A stretch of 64,000 bases of DNA from JAKPAM01 sp047601745 (GTDB lineage: Bacteria > Pseudomonadota > Gammaproteobacteria > Burkholderiales > Burkholderiaceae_E), in contig JASGIS010000001.1 in the NCBI GenBank assembly GCA_047601745.1, positions 3,410,001 to 3,474,000 of the forward strand. Reading direction: 5' to 3'. Below the pieces are notes generated by a model. The model saw only the letters and a program-made list of their open reading frames with translations, was not told where the DNA came from and searched no databases. Positions 55,723 through 64,000 of the stretch are shown in pieces; the stretch's first letter is position 1, and every line of letters begins with the position of its first letter. Made by a program: the position numbers and the translations under genes.

Positions 55723-57288
55723 TCAGTCTTCTTGCGCCTTCGCGAAGCGGACGACGACCCGCATGCCCGGCCGCGCCGGATGGCCGGGGCGGGTGTCATG
55801 CAGTTCGACGTCGGCGCCGTGGCGGGTGACGATCTCGCGCACGATCGCCAGGCCCAGGCCGCTGCCGTCGGCCGCCGTGCCCAGCACCCGGTAGAAGCGC
55901 TCGAAGACGAGCTGCCGTTCGCCGGCGGGCACGCCGGGGCCGTCGTCCTCGACCTCGAGGCGGACCTCGCCGGCGTCGGTGGCGAGGCGGACGGTGACGG
56001 TGCCGCCTTCGGGCGTGTAGCGCAGCGCGTTGTCGATCAGGTTGTTCAGCATCTCCTGCAGCAGGATCGCGTGGCCGGCGATCGGCGCCGGTTCGTCCGG
56101 TGATTCGTAGCCGAAATCGATCCTGCGCTGCAGCGCGGGATCGACCCAGTCGGTGACGACGGCGCGCGCGAGCGGGTTCAGGTCGATCGCTTCGAGCGCC
56201 GCGTGCTCGCGCAGGTTCTCGATCCGCGCCATCGCCAGCAACTGGTTGACCAGATGCGCGGCGCGGCCCGAGCTGCGGGCCAGTTGGCGCAGGCTGCGGC
56301 GCACGTCCTCGGGGTCGGTCTCGCGCATCGCCAGCTCGGCCTGGGTGTGCAGGCCGGCCAGCGGCGTCTTCAACTGGTGCGCGGCGTCGGCGATGAAGCG
56401 CCGCTGCTCGCTCATCGTGTGATCGAGCCGCCGCAGCAGTTCGTTGAAGCCGTCGACCAGCGGCGCGATCTCCTGCGGCACGCTGCGCCGGTCCAGCGCC
56501 GACAGGTCGTCGATGCGCCGCGCGTGCAGGCTCTCCTGCGCGACGCGCAGCGGTCGCAGGCCCCGGCCCAGCCCGAACCACACCAGCGCCAGCGCCATCG
56601 GCAGGATCAGGAACTGCGGCAGGATCACGCCCTTGATGATCTCGTTGGCCAGCCGCGTGCGTTCGGCCGGCGTCTCGGCGACCTGCACGAGCAGCGGATT
56701 GCTGCCCGGCGGCGAGCCGGGCGGCTCCAGATACTGGTAGGCGATCCTCAGCTCTTCGCCGCGGTACGTGTCCTGGCGCAGCTTGGTGACGCCGATCTGC
56801 GGAAAGTCGTACAGCGTGGGCAGCGGCAGGTTCGCTTCGCCGTACGCCGGCTGGCCCAGCGCGTCGATGATCTGCAGGTAAGGCAGGCGCGCGCCGTCGG
56901 TCGCCGACGCCGCGGACGCCGGCATCGGGCCGTCGAGCCGCGGCCGGCCGTCGACCATCCGGATCTGCCGGGTCAGCGCCTGCGTGCGTTCGAGCAGCGC
57001 ACGGTCGAACGGGCCGTCGGCGATCGAGCGGGCGATGACGAAGGTCATCGCCACCGACAGCGGCCACAGCAGCAGCAGCGGCACCATCATCCAGTCGAGG
57101 ATCTCGCCGAACAGCGAGCGCTGCTCGGCCGCGCGGCGCGGCGCCGGCGCGGTGCCGGCCAGGTCGGGCGGCGCGGTCCAGGCCGACTCCTCGGCCGGGT
57201 CGCGGGTCGCGATCAGGTCGTCGAGCATCGCCGACCATCGCGTCGGCGCGCGCGCCGACGCGGCCGGGGCGCCCGGAGCGGCGGTCAT
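55723..57288 (-). CDS. TctE-like sensor histidine kinase
   Basis: 521 residues. Two membrane helices (about 64-88 and 220-240) bracket a periplasmic sensor domain of about 130 residues. HisKA holds the phospho-acceptor H304 (RRFIADAAHQLKTPL). The ATPase domain has N box NLIDNALRYTPEGG and G boxes DDGPGVP and GSGLGLAI. The layout resembles the TctE tricarboxylate sensor and QseC. The ATG overlaps the response regulator stop as ATGA. A 60-residue Ala/Pro-rich N-terminal tail before the first helix is unusual. Confidence 0.9.
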   Translation of the reverse strand: MTAAPGAPAASARAPTRWSAMLDDLIATRDPAEESAWTAPPDLAGTAPAPRRAAEQRSLFGEILDWMMVPLLLLWPLSVAMTFVIARSIADGPFDRALLERTQALTRQIRMVDGRPRLDGPMPASAASATDGARLPYLQIIDALGQPAYGEANLPLPTLYDFPQIGVTKLRQDTYRGEELRIAYQYLEPPGSPPGSNPLLVQVAETPAERTRLANEIIKGVILPQFLILPMALALVWFGLGRGLRPLRVAQESLHARRIDDLSALDRRSVPQEIAPLVDGFNELLRRLDHTMSEQRRFIADAAHQLKTPLAGLHTQAELAMRETDPEDVRRSLRQLARSSGRAAHLVNQLLAMARIENLREHAALEAIDLNPLARAVVTDWVDPALQRRIDFGYESPDEPAPIAGHAILLQEMLNNLIDNALRYTPEGGTVTVRLATDAGEVRLEVEDDGPGVPAGERQLVFERFYRVLGTAADGSGLGLAIVREIVTRHGADVELHDTRPGHPARPGMRVVVRFAKAQED

Positions 57289-57962
57289 CGCGGCGGGCCG
57301 AGCCGCTCCAGGCAGTAGCCCAGGCCGCGGACGGTGGCGATCCGCACGCCCTCGCACTCGACCTTCTTGCGCAGCCGGTGCATGTAGACCTCGATCGCGT
57401 TGTGGCTGACTTCCTCGCCCCACTCGCACAGGTGGTTGACGATCTGCTCCTTGCTGACGAGCCGGCCGGCGCGCTGCAGCAGCACTTCGAGCACGCCGAG
57501 TTCGCGCGCCGACAGGTCGATCGGCTGATCGTGCAGGAACGCGGTGCGGCCGACCTGGTCGTACAGCAGCGGACCGTGCCGCAACTGCGTCGTCGTGCTG
57601 CCCTTGCCGCGCCGGACCAGCGCGCGGACGCGGGCCTCGAGCTCGGACAGGTCGAACGGCTTGGCCATGAAGTCGTCGGCGCCCAGGTCCAGGCCGCGCA
57701 CGCGCTGCTCGATCGAATCGGCGGCGGTCAGGATCAGCACCGGTACCGTGAGCTGCCGGCCGCGCAGTCGCTTGAGCACGTCCAGGCCGGACATCTTCGG
57801 CAGGCCCAGGTCGAGGATCAGCAGATCGTATTCATGCGCGGCCAGCGCGGTGTCGGCGGTGTCGCCGTTGTCGACGTGGTCGATCGCGTAGCCGGTGCTG
57901 CGCAGCGACCGGGACAGGCCGTCGGCCAGTACCTGGTCGTCCTCGGCCAGCAGGATGCGCAT
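57285..57962 (-). CDS. OmpR-family response regulator, TctD-like
   Basis: 225 residues with a receiver domain (phospho-acceptor D51 in LLILDLGLPKMSG, K101) and a C-terminal winged helix (about 125-220; LSARELGVLEVLLQRAGRLV, then RGLGYCL). gaggag seven bases before the ATG supports the start. First gene of the pair with the kinase. Target genes unknown. Confidence 0.93.
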   Translation of the reverse strand: MRILLAEDDQVLADGLSRSLRSTGYAIDHVDNGDTADTALAAHEYDLLILDLGLPKMSGLDVLKRLRGRQLTVPVLILTAADSIEQRVRGLDLGADDFMAKPFDLSELEARVRALVRRGKGSTTTQLRHGPLLYDQVGRTAFLHDQPIDLSARELGVLEVLLQRAGRLVSKEQIVNHLCEWGEEVSHNAIEVYMHRLRKKVECEGVRIATVRGLGYCLERLGPPR

Positions 57963-58025
57963 CGGCGAGCCTCCTCGGGGCGCACGGTGGTCGGACCAGT
58001 GTAGCGCAGCCGAAACGGGCGCGCG

Positions 58026-58883
58026 TCAGCCCCGGCGAGCGTCGGCCGGCAAGGCGCCCGACGCTCGGCGCGCAGAGGCCGCGCGGATCGCGTCCCGGGT
58101 CGCGCGCGCCGCGTCGGCGGCCCGTTCGGCGAAGTCTTCGCCGTCGCCCGCGTACAGGATCGCCCGCGACGAGCTGATCATCATCCCGTAGCCGTCGGCG
58201 TCGGTGCCGGCGTCCACGGTCGCCTCGATGTCGCCGCCCTGCGCGCCGATGCCCGGCACCAGCAGCGGCAGCGTCGGCGCCAGCTCGCGGACGCGGGCCA
58301 GCTCGGCCGGGAACGTCGCGCCGACGACCAGGCCCAGTTCGCCGCCGGCGTTCCAGTCGCGGGACGCCAGGCGCGCGACGCGTTCGTAGAGCTTCTCGCC
58401 GCCGACGTCCAGCGCCTGCAGGTCCGAACCGCCGGGGTTGGACGTGCGGCACAGCAGGATCGCGCCGCGTCCCGGGTACTGCAGGTACGGCTCGATCGAG
58501 TCGCGGCCCATATACGGGCTGAGCGTCACCGCGTCGGCCCGGTAGCGCTCGAACGCTTCCTTTGCATAGCGCTCGGCGGTCGAGCCGATGTCGCCGCGCT
58601 TGGCGTCGAGGACCACCGGCAGGCCCGGGTGGTGCTCGTGGATGTGCGTGATCAGCGCTTCTAGCTGGTCCTCGGCGCGCGCCGCGCTGAAATAGGCGAT
58701 CTGCGGCTTGAACGCGCAGGCCAGCCCGGCGGTCTGGTCGACGATCGCCCGGCAGAACGCGAACAGCGCATCGGCGCGGCCGCGCAGCGGGGCCGGCATG
58801 CGATCGGGATCGGGGTCCAGCCCCACGCACAACTGCGAATCCTGGCCTTGCCAGGCCTTGCTCAGCATCCGTCTGAAGCTCAC
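58026..58883 (-). CDS. pyrF: Orotidine 5'-phosphate decarboxylase (group 2)
   Basis: A 285-residue enzyme for the last step of UMP synthesis. Catalytic residues lie in VLDAKRGDIG (D93, K95, D98), with LCVGLDPDPDRMP at the N-terminus and GIGAQGGD in the phosphate loop. The start is GTG 58883, giving MSFRRMLSKAW as in relatives, with ggag nine bases before. ATG at 58868 would lose five residues. The Ala/Arg-rich tail after residue 260 exceeds the usual length slightly. Confidence 0.94.
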   Translation of the reverse strand: MSFRRMLSKAWQGQDSQLCVGLDPDPDRMPAPLRGRADALFAFCRAIVDQTAGLACAFKPQIAYFSAARAEDQLEALITHIHEHHPGLPVVLDAKRGDIGSTAERYAKEAFERYRADAVTLSPYMGRDSIEPYLQYPGRGAILLCRTSNPGGSDLQALDVGGEKLYERVARLASRDWNAGGELGLVVGATFPAELARVRELAPTLPLLVPGIGAQGGDIEATVDAGTDADGYGMMISSSRAILYAGDGEDFAERAADAARATRDAIRAASARRASGALPADARRG

Positions 58884-59000
58884 GCCTACAATCTCCGGTC
58901 GGTCCGTCCTGGTCGGCCCGTGCCGCGGCGATCGCCGCGCGGGTTCCGGGACGGCATTGTAGCGGCGCGCCCCGTCGACGGCGGCGCTGGCGGGACGGGC

Positions 59001-59882
59001 ATGGACAAGCTGAGTGGTCGCGATCTGTTGCTGTTGGCGTTGCTGACGTTGTTCTGGGGCCTGAACTGGCCGGTGATGAAGGTCGGCGTGCGCGATTTCG
59101 GTCCGATGTCGTTCCGGGCGCTGTCGATGGTCGGCGGACTGCTGGTGCTGGGCGCGATGATCGGCGCGCAGCGGCTGCCGTGGCGCGTCGCCCGCCGCGA
59201 CTGGCCCGAGCTGATCCGGCTGGCGCTGTTGAACATGACCGTCTGGTTCGTGCTGGCGATGTACGGCATCAAGCTGCTGGCGTCGGGCAAGGCGGCGATC
59301 CTCGGTTATACGCTGCCGATCTGGAGCGCGATCTGGGGCATCGCGTTCTTCGGCGAACGGCCGTCGCGCCGGCTGTGGATCGGGCTCGCGGCGGCGGCGA
59401 TCGGCGTCGCGCTGCTGCTCGGCGAGGAACTGATGCACATGACCGGCAAGCCGATCGGGGCCGCGTGCATGCTGGGGGCGGCGGCGGTCTGGGCGTTCGG
59501 CACGCACCTGATGAGCCGGCGGCGGCTGCAGGTGCCGATCACCGTCATCACGTTCTGGTCGCTGCTGATCTCGCTGGTCGTCTGCGGCGCATTGGCCGCG
59601 CTGGTCGAGCGCGACCAGTGGGTGCGCTGGCCCGATGCGGCCGAATGGGGAGCCGTGCTGTACAACGCGGTGCTGATCTTCGGGTTCTGCCAGTTGATCT
59701 GGTTCCGGCTGGTCGGACTGCTGCCGCCGGTGGCCAGCGGGCTGTCGGTGATGCTGATCCCGGTGGTCGGGCTGTTCTCGGGCATGGCGCTGCTCGGCGA
59801 GACGCCGGGCTGGCAGGACTACGTGGCGCTGGTCGCGATCCTGGTCGCGATCGCCACCGTGCTGTGGCCGGTGCGCCGCTGA
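59001..59882 (+). CDS. EamA/DMT-family transporter
   Basis: 293 residues with about ten membrane helices in two EamA halves (WGLNWPVMKVGVRDFGPMSFRA-type start, conserved GY-TLPIWSAIWG and a second half ending LGETPGWQDYVALVAILVAI). Likely exports a small metabolite; the substrate is unknown. It diverges from pyrF by about 120 bases. Confidence 0.88.
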   Translation: MDKLSGRDLLLLALLTLFWGLNWPVMKVGVRDFGPMSFRALSMVGGLLVLGAMIGAQRLPWRVARRDWPELIRLALLNMTVWFVLAMYGIKLLASGKAAILGYTLPIWSAIWGIAFFGERPSRRLWIGLAAAAIGVALLLGEELMHMTGKPIGAACMLGAAAVWAFGTHLMSRRRLQVPITVITFWSLLISLVVCGALAALVERDQWVRWPDAAEWGAVLYNAVLIFGFCQLIWFRLVGLLPPVASGLSVMLIPVVGLFSGMALLGETPGWQDYVALVAILVAIATVLWPVRR

Positions 59883-60153
59883 GCGCTCGCTGAAGGGCGA
59901 GCCGAACGGGTCGCCGGACCGGTCACGGGCGCCGCCTGTCGGCGGGCGACGCCGGATCGCCCCCTCCGTGCCGCGTCGACGCCACATCTTCGGGAAAGGC
60001 CCGCTAGCCGGGCGCGGACTCATTGTCGATAATCGTAGCCAGGCCTTCGCATGACGACGGCCTGCCGGGTGGCCACAAGCCGCCCGTTGGTGCCGCCGCG
60101 TCTGTCGCGCGGCGCGCGGCTGACCGAGACACGATCTTTGGCAGGAGATTCCC

Positions 60154-63100
60154 ATGTCCGACAAGGACCCGACCGCCGACACCCGTTCCGGCGTGTCGCC
60201 TTCCGCGGCGACCGGCGCTTTCGCTGCCCGCCCGCCCGACGCAGCTTCCCTCGCTTTTCCGTCCGCTCCTTCTTCGTCCGCTTCTGAGCCCGCTTCTTCG
60301 TCCGCTTCTGCGTCCGCTTCTGCGTCCGTGTCCCCGGTCGCCCCCCCGCCGGTTCCGCCGATCTCCGACGCCGTGCGGCACGCGCTCGACACGGTGTCGC
60401 TCGACGACAAGTACACGCTCGAACGCGGCCGCGCGTTCATGTCCGGCACGCAGGCGCTGGTGCGGCTGCCGATGCTGCAGCGCGAGCGCGACCGGCGCCA
60501 GGGTCTGAACACCGCCGGCTTCATCTCCGGCTATCGCGGCTCGCCGCTCGGCGGACTGGACCAGGCGCTGTGGAAGGCCGGCAAACACCTGGCCGCGCAC
60601 CACGTCGTGTTCCAGCCCGGCATCAACGAGGACCTGGCGGCGACCAGCGTCTGGGGCAGCCAGCAGGTGAACCTGTGGGGCAAGTCGCGCTACGACGGCG
60701 TGTTCGCGATGTGGTACGGCAAGGGTCCGGGCGTCGACCGCAGCGGCGACGTGTTCAAGCACGCGAACGCCGCCGGCACGAGTCCGCACGGGGGCGTGAT
60801 CGCGTTGGCCGGCGACGACCACGGCGCCAAGTCGTCGACGCTGCCGCACCAGTCCGACCACATCTTCAAGGCCTGCGGCCTGCCGGTGTTCTACCCGGCC
60901 AGCGTGCAGGAATACCTGGACCTGGGCCTGCACGGCTGGGCGATGTCGCGCTGGTCGGGCCTGTGGGTCGCGATGAAGACGGTGACCGAGGTCGTCGAGG
61001 CGTCGGCGTCGGTGATGATCGACCCGGACCGCGTCGACATCCGGATCCCGCGCGACTTCCCGATGCCCGACGATCCGCACGGGCTGAACATCCGCTGGCC
61101 CGACACGCCGCTGGCGCAGGAGGCGCGGCTGCTCGACTACAAGTTCTACGCGGCGCTGACCTACGTGCGCGAGAACAGGCTGAACCACGTGGTGTTCGAT
61201 TCGCCGCACGCGTGGTTCGGCATCATCACCGCCGGCAAGGCGTATCTGGACACGCGCCAGGCGCTCGAGGACCTGGGCCTGGACCGGGCGACCTGCGAGC
61301 GGATCGGCATCCGGCTGTTCAAGTGCGGCGTCGTCTGGCCGCTCGAGGCGCAGACGACGCGCGAGTTCGCGACCGGTCTCGAGGAGATCCTCGTCGTCGA
61401 GGAGAAGCGCCAACTGATCGAGTACGCGCTCAAGGAAGAGCTGTACAACTACCGCGACGACGTGCGCCCGCGCATCTACGGCAAGTTCGACGAGCGCGAC
61501 GGGCAGGGCGGCGAGTGGGCGATGCCGATGGGCCGCTGGCTGCTGCCCGCGCACTACGAGCTGTCGCCGGCGATCATCGCCAAGGCGATCGCCGGGCGGC
61601 TGCTGAATCCGGGCCAGTACGGTTCGCGCTTCGAGATGCCGTCGGACCTGCGCGCGCGGATCGAGGCGCGGCTCGCGATCATCGCGGCCAAGGAGTCGGC
61701 CGGCGCCGAGCCGCAGTCGATCGTCAGCCGCGTGCCGACGTTCTGTTCGGGCTGTCCGCACAACACGTCGACGCGCGTGCCCGAAGGCTCGCGCGCGGTG
61801 GCCGGCATCGGCTGCCACTACATGACGACGTGGATGCCCGACCGGCGCACCGAGACGTTTACGCAGATGGGCGGCGAGGGCACGACCTGGATCGGCCAGG
61901 CGCCGTTCACCGACGAGAAGCACATCTTCGCGAACCTGGGCGACGGCACGTATTTCCACTCGGGATTCCTGGCCGTGCGCGCGTCGATCGCCGCCGGCGT
62001 CAACATCACGTACAAGATCCTGTTCAACGACGCGGTGGCGATGACCGGCGGCCAGCCGGTCGACGGTTCGCTGACGGTGCCGCAGATCGTCGCCGAGCTG
62101 CAGGCCGAGGGCGCGCGCAAGATCGTCATCTGCACCGATGATCCGGACAAGTACGACGCGCTGAAGAAGGCCGAGCCGGCGCTGGCCGGCATCGAGGTCC
62201 ATCACCGCGACCACCTGGACTGGCTGCAGCGCGAGCTGCGCGAGATCCCCGGCTGCACGATCCTGATCTACGAGCAGACCTGCGCGTCCGAGAAGCGCCG
62301 CCGGCGCAAGAAGATCGTCGACGGCAAGCCCGGCTATCCGGATCCGGCGCGGCGCGTCGTCATCAACGATGCCGTCTGCGAGGGCTGCGGCGATTGCAGC
62401 GTGCAGTCGTCGTGCGTGTCGGTCGAACCGCTCGAGACCGAGTTCGGCCGCAAGCGCACGATCAACCAATCGTCGTGCAACAAGGACTATTCGTGCCTGA
62501 AGGGCTTTTGCCCGAGCTTCGTCACCGTCGAGGGCGGCAGGCTGCGCAAGGGGCGGCCGGGACTGACGTCGGCTGTCATCGGTTCGGCGCGCGCGGCCGC
62601 GGCCGGCGCGGCGGCCGGTGAGCTGGCGCGCAGCGCCGCCAACGCCGCTGCCGTCGCGGGAGGGGGAGCCGGAGTGGGGGCGGGGACGGAAGCCGGAGCC
62701 GCCGGCTGGAAGCCGCTGCCCGAACCGGCGCTGCTGCCGCTCGGCCACGAGGGGCATGCGATCTACGGCATCCTGGTCACCGGCGTCGGCGGCACCGGCG
62801 TCGTCACGATCGGCCAGTTGCTCGGCATGGCCGCGCACCTGCAGGGCATCGGCGTGTCGGTGCTCGACATGGCCGGGCTCGCGCAGAAGGGCGGCGCGGT
62901 GTTCTCGCACGTGCAGATCGCCGCGCGTCCCGAGGACCTGCACGCGACGCGGATCGCCACCGGCGAGGCCGATCTGCTGATCGGCTCGGACCTGGTCGTC
63001 AGCGCCGGCGCCGAGGCCTTGTCCAAGCTGCGGCGCACGGTCACGCGCGCCGTCATCAACGACGACGTGGCGCCGACCTCGGACTTCCTGCGCAATCCCG

Positions 63101-64000
63101 ATTGGGCGCTGCCCGCCGATTCGCTCAAGCGCGACATCCTGGCGGCCGCCGGCGAGCAGGAGATCGACTTCGTCGAGGCGACCGAGCTGGCCGTCGCGCT
63201 GATGGGCGACACGCTGATGACGAATCTGCTGCTGCTCGGTTATGCGTGGCAGAAGGGCTGGGTGCCGTTGCAGCGCGTCGCGATCGAACGCGCGATCGAA
63301 TTGAACGGCGTGGCCGTCGACGCGAACCGGCAGGCCTTCGAATGGGGACGCCGGCTGGCCGACGATCCGACGGCCGTGCGCCGCGCGGCGGGCCTGGATC
63401 CGGCGCGTTCGCACCAGCCGGCGCCGACGCCGGTTCGGGTCATCGAGTTCAAGCGTCCGAACCGCGCTGGCGTTGGTACAAGCATGGGCGTGGGCGTGGG
63501 CGTGGGCGTGGGCGTGTCGGCCGGTGTCGAGCCCGAGGCCGGCAGCGGCGCCGCGACGCTGGCGCAGCTCGACGCCCTGATCGCGCGCCGGGTCGCCGAA
63601 CTGACCGCTTACCAGAGCCGGCGCTACGCGAAGCGCTATGCGAAGCTCGTCGAGCGCGTGCGCACCGTCGAGTCCGAGCGCATCGGCGCCGGCGGGGCGA
63701 ACGGCGGCGAAGCGACGCTGCCGCTGACCGAGGCCGTGGCCCGCTTCGCGTTCAAGCTGATGGCGTACAAGGACGAGTACGAAGTGGCGAGGCTGCACGC
63801 GGATCCGGCGTTCCAGCGCAAGCTGGCCGAGCAGTTCGAAGGCGACTACACGCTGCGCTTCCATCTGGCGCCGCCGTTGCTCAGTCGCGTCGATCCGAAG
63901 ACCGGCCGGCCGCGCAAGCGCTCGTTCGGTCCGTGGATCCTGCCGGTGTTCCGCGTGCTCGCGCATGGCCGGCGCCTGCGCGGCACGCCGTTCGACGTGT
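60154..64000 (+). CDS. Fused indolepyruvate ferredoxin oxidoreductase, cut at the window end
   Basis: At least 1282 codons with no stop before position 64000. ATG 60154 follows aggaga seven bases upstream. Residues 1-65 are a Ser/Ala/Pro-rich tail not found in the family. The IorA-like part has GYRGSPLGGLDQALW near the start and a TPP-binding segment around GIGCHYMTTW and NLGDGTYFHSG. Ferredoxin-type cysteines follow (CEGCGDCSVQSSC, CNKDYSCLKGFC). The IorB-like gamma domain (from about 865, GVGGTGVVTIGQLLGMAAH, then GLAQKGGAVFSH) is fused behind it. Such fusions oxidise aryl- or branched-chain 2-oxo acids to acyl-CoA. A Gly/Val repeat lies at about 1110-1122. Confidence 0.92.
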   Translation, partial: MSDKDPTADTRSGVSPSAATGAFAARPPDAASLAFPSAPSSSASEPASSSASASASASVSPVAPPPVPPISDAVRHALDTVSLDDKYTLERGRAFMSGTQALVRLPMLQRERDRRQGLNTAGFISGYRGSPLGGLDQALWKAGKHLAAHHVVFQPGINEDLAATSVWGSQQVNLWGKSRYDGVFAMWYGKGPGVDRSGDVFKHANAAGTSPHGGVIALAGDDHGAKSSTLPHQSDHIFKACGLPVFYPASVQEYLDLGLHGWAMSRWSGLWVAMKTVTEVVEASASVMIDPDRVDIRIPRDFPMPDDPHGLNIRWPDTPLAQEARLLDYKFYAALTYVRENRLNHVVFDSPHAWFGIITAGKAYLDTRQALEDLGLDRATCERIGIRLFKCGVVWPLEAQTTREFATGLEEILVVEEKRQLIEYALKEELYNYRDDVRPRIYGKFDERDGQGGEWAMPMGRWLLPAHYELSPAIIAKAIAGRLLNPGQYGSRFEMPSDLRARIEARLAIIAAKESAGAEPQSIVSRVPTFCSGCPHNTSTRVPEGSRAVAGIGCHYMTTWMPDRRTETFTQMGGEGTTWIGQAPFTDEKHIFANLGDGTYFHSGFLAVRASIAAGVNITYKILFNDAVAMTGGQPVDGSLTVPQIVAELQAEGARKIVICTDDPDKYDALKKAEPALAGIEVHHRDHLDWLQRELREIPGCTILIYEQTCASEKRRRRKKIVDGKPGYPDPARRVVINDAVCEGCGDCSVQSSCVSVEPLETEFGRKRTINQSSCNKDYSCLKGFCPSFVTVEGGRLRKGRPGLTSAVIGSARAAAAGAAAGELARSAANAAAVAGGGAGVGAGTEAGAAGWKPLPEPALLPLGHEGHAIYGILVTGVGGTGVVTIGQLLGMAAHLQGIGVSVLDMAGLAQKGGAVFSHVQIAARPEDLHATRIATGEADLLIGSDLVVSAGAEALSKLRRTVTRAVINDDVAPTSDFLRNPDWALPADSLKRDILAAAGEQEIDFVEATELAVALMGDTLMTNLLLLGYAWQKGWVPLQRVAIERAIELNGVAVDANRQAFEWGRRLADDPTAVRRAAGLDPARSHQPAPTPVRVIEFKRPNRAGVGTSMGVGVGVGVGVSAGVEPEAGSGAATLAQLDALIARRVAELTAYQSRRYAKRYAKLVERVRTVESERIGAGGANGGEATLPLTEAVARFAFKLMAYKDEYEVARLHADPAFQRKLAEQFEGDYTLRFHLAPPLLSRVDPKTGRPRKRSFGPWILPVFRVLAHGRRLRGTPFDV
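63484..63519. repeat. 6-bp repeat in the oxidoreductase gene
   Basis: gggcgt is repeated about six times, giving alternating Gly and Val (MGVGVGVGVGVS). Placed in a linker before a helical C-terminal domain. Confidence 0.85.

Noticed and set aside
60004..63966. 1320-codon open frame on the minus strand
   Set aside because: It lies wholly antisense to the oxidoreductase, whose plus-strand frame carries clear cofactor motifs. Its text is Arg/Ala/His-rich with no domain, a typical shadow in very GC-rich DNA.

Overview
The window is high-GC, densely packed DNA from a betaproteobacterium, most likely a member of or close relative of the Burkholderiales. The evidence is gene order: pepP-murU-amgK divergent from lptD-surA-rsmA, then gloA back through plsC, gmhB, glyS/glyQ, lnt, corC, ybeY, phoH and miaB on one strand. 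A monomeric NADP isocitrate dehydrogenase, a fused indolepyruvate ferredoxin oxidoreductase and overlapping ATGA stop/start junctions fit the same group. No rRNA and no CRISPR array were seen. One tRNA-Met is present.

Layout. 0.2-4.6 kb (minus): ubiquinone hydroxylase, aminopeptidase P, and the MurU/AmgK cell-wall recycling pair. 4.7-9.15 kb (plus): lptD, surA, rsmA (outer-membrane biogenesis and 16S rRNA methylation); pdxA, usual between surA and rsmA in relatives, is missing. 9.15-27.5 kb: an accessory island of visibly lower GC and different codon use, between rsmA and gloA. It holds a 2052-residue STAND NTPase with an N-terminal nuclease-like domain (candidate phage defence), a complete IS21-family element with 5-bp target duplications, a cluster of exported or membrane proteins (19.0-24.6 kb) including a Cys-repeat secreted protein and a small stanniocalcin-like protein, and an overlapping three-gene unit (pentapeptide/two-TM protein, nucleotidyltransferase, small protein) at 25.2-27.0 kb. 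27.5-39.0 kb (minus): the conserved gloA-to-miaB block. 39-44.2 kb: exported protein, TauE-type transporter, MaoC dehydratase, amidase, M20 peptidase. 44.7-52.5 kb: icd, a PAS-LuxR/histidine kinase pair, an alpha/beta hydrolase, a glycosyltransferase, an AI-2E-type transporter. 52.6-64 kb: bioB, a small membrane protein, an MBL-fold enzyme, tRNA-Met, a TctE/TctD-like two-component pair, pyrF, an EamA transporter, and a large indolepyruvate oxidoreductase cut by the window end.

Two themes stand out. First, the island carries several unfamiliar modules and two interrupted genes (one probable frameshift, one in-frame amber). Second, short tandem repeats (6-56 bp) have expanded inside or beside many housekeeping genes (ubiH, murU start, glyS, lnt, a glycosyltransferase, the maoC/amidase promoter region, the oxidoreductase), usually adding low-complexity protein segments in frame.
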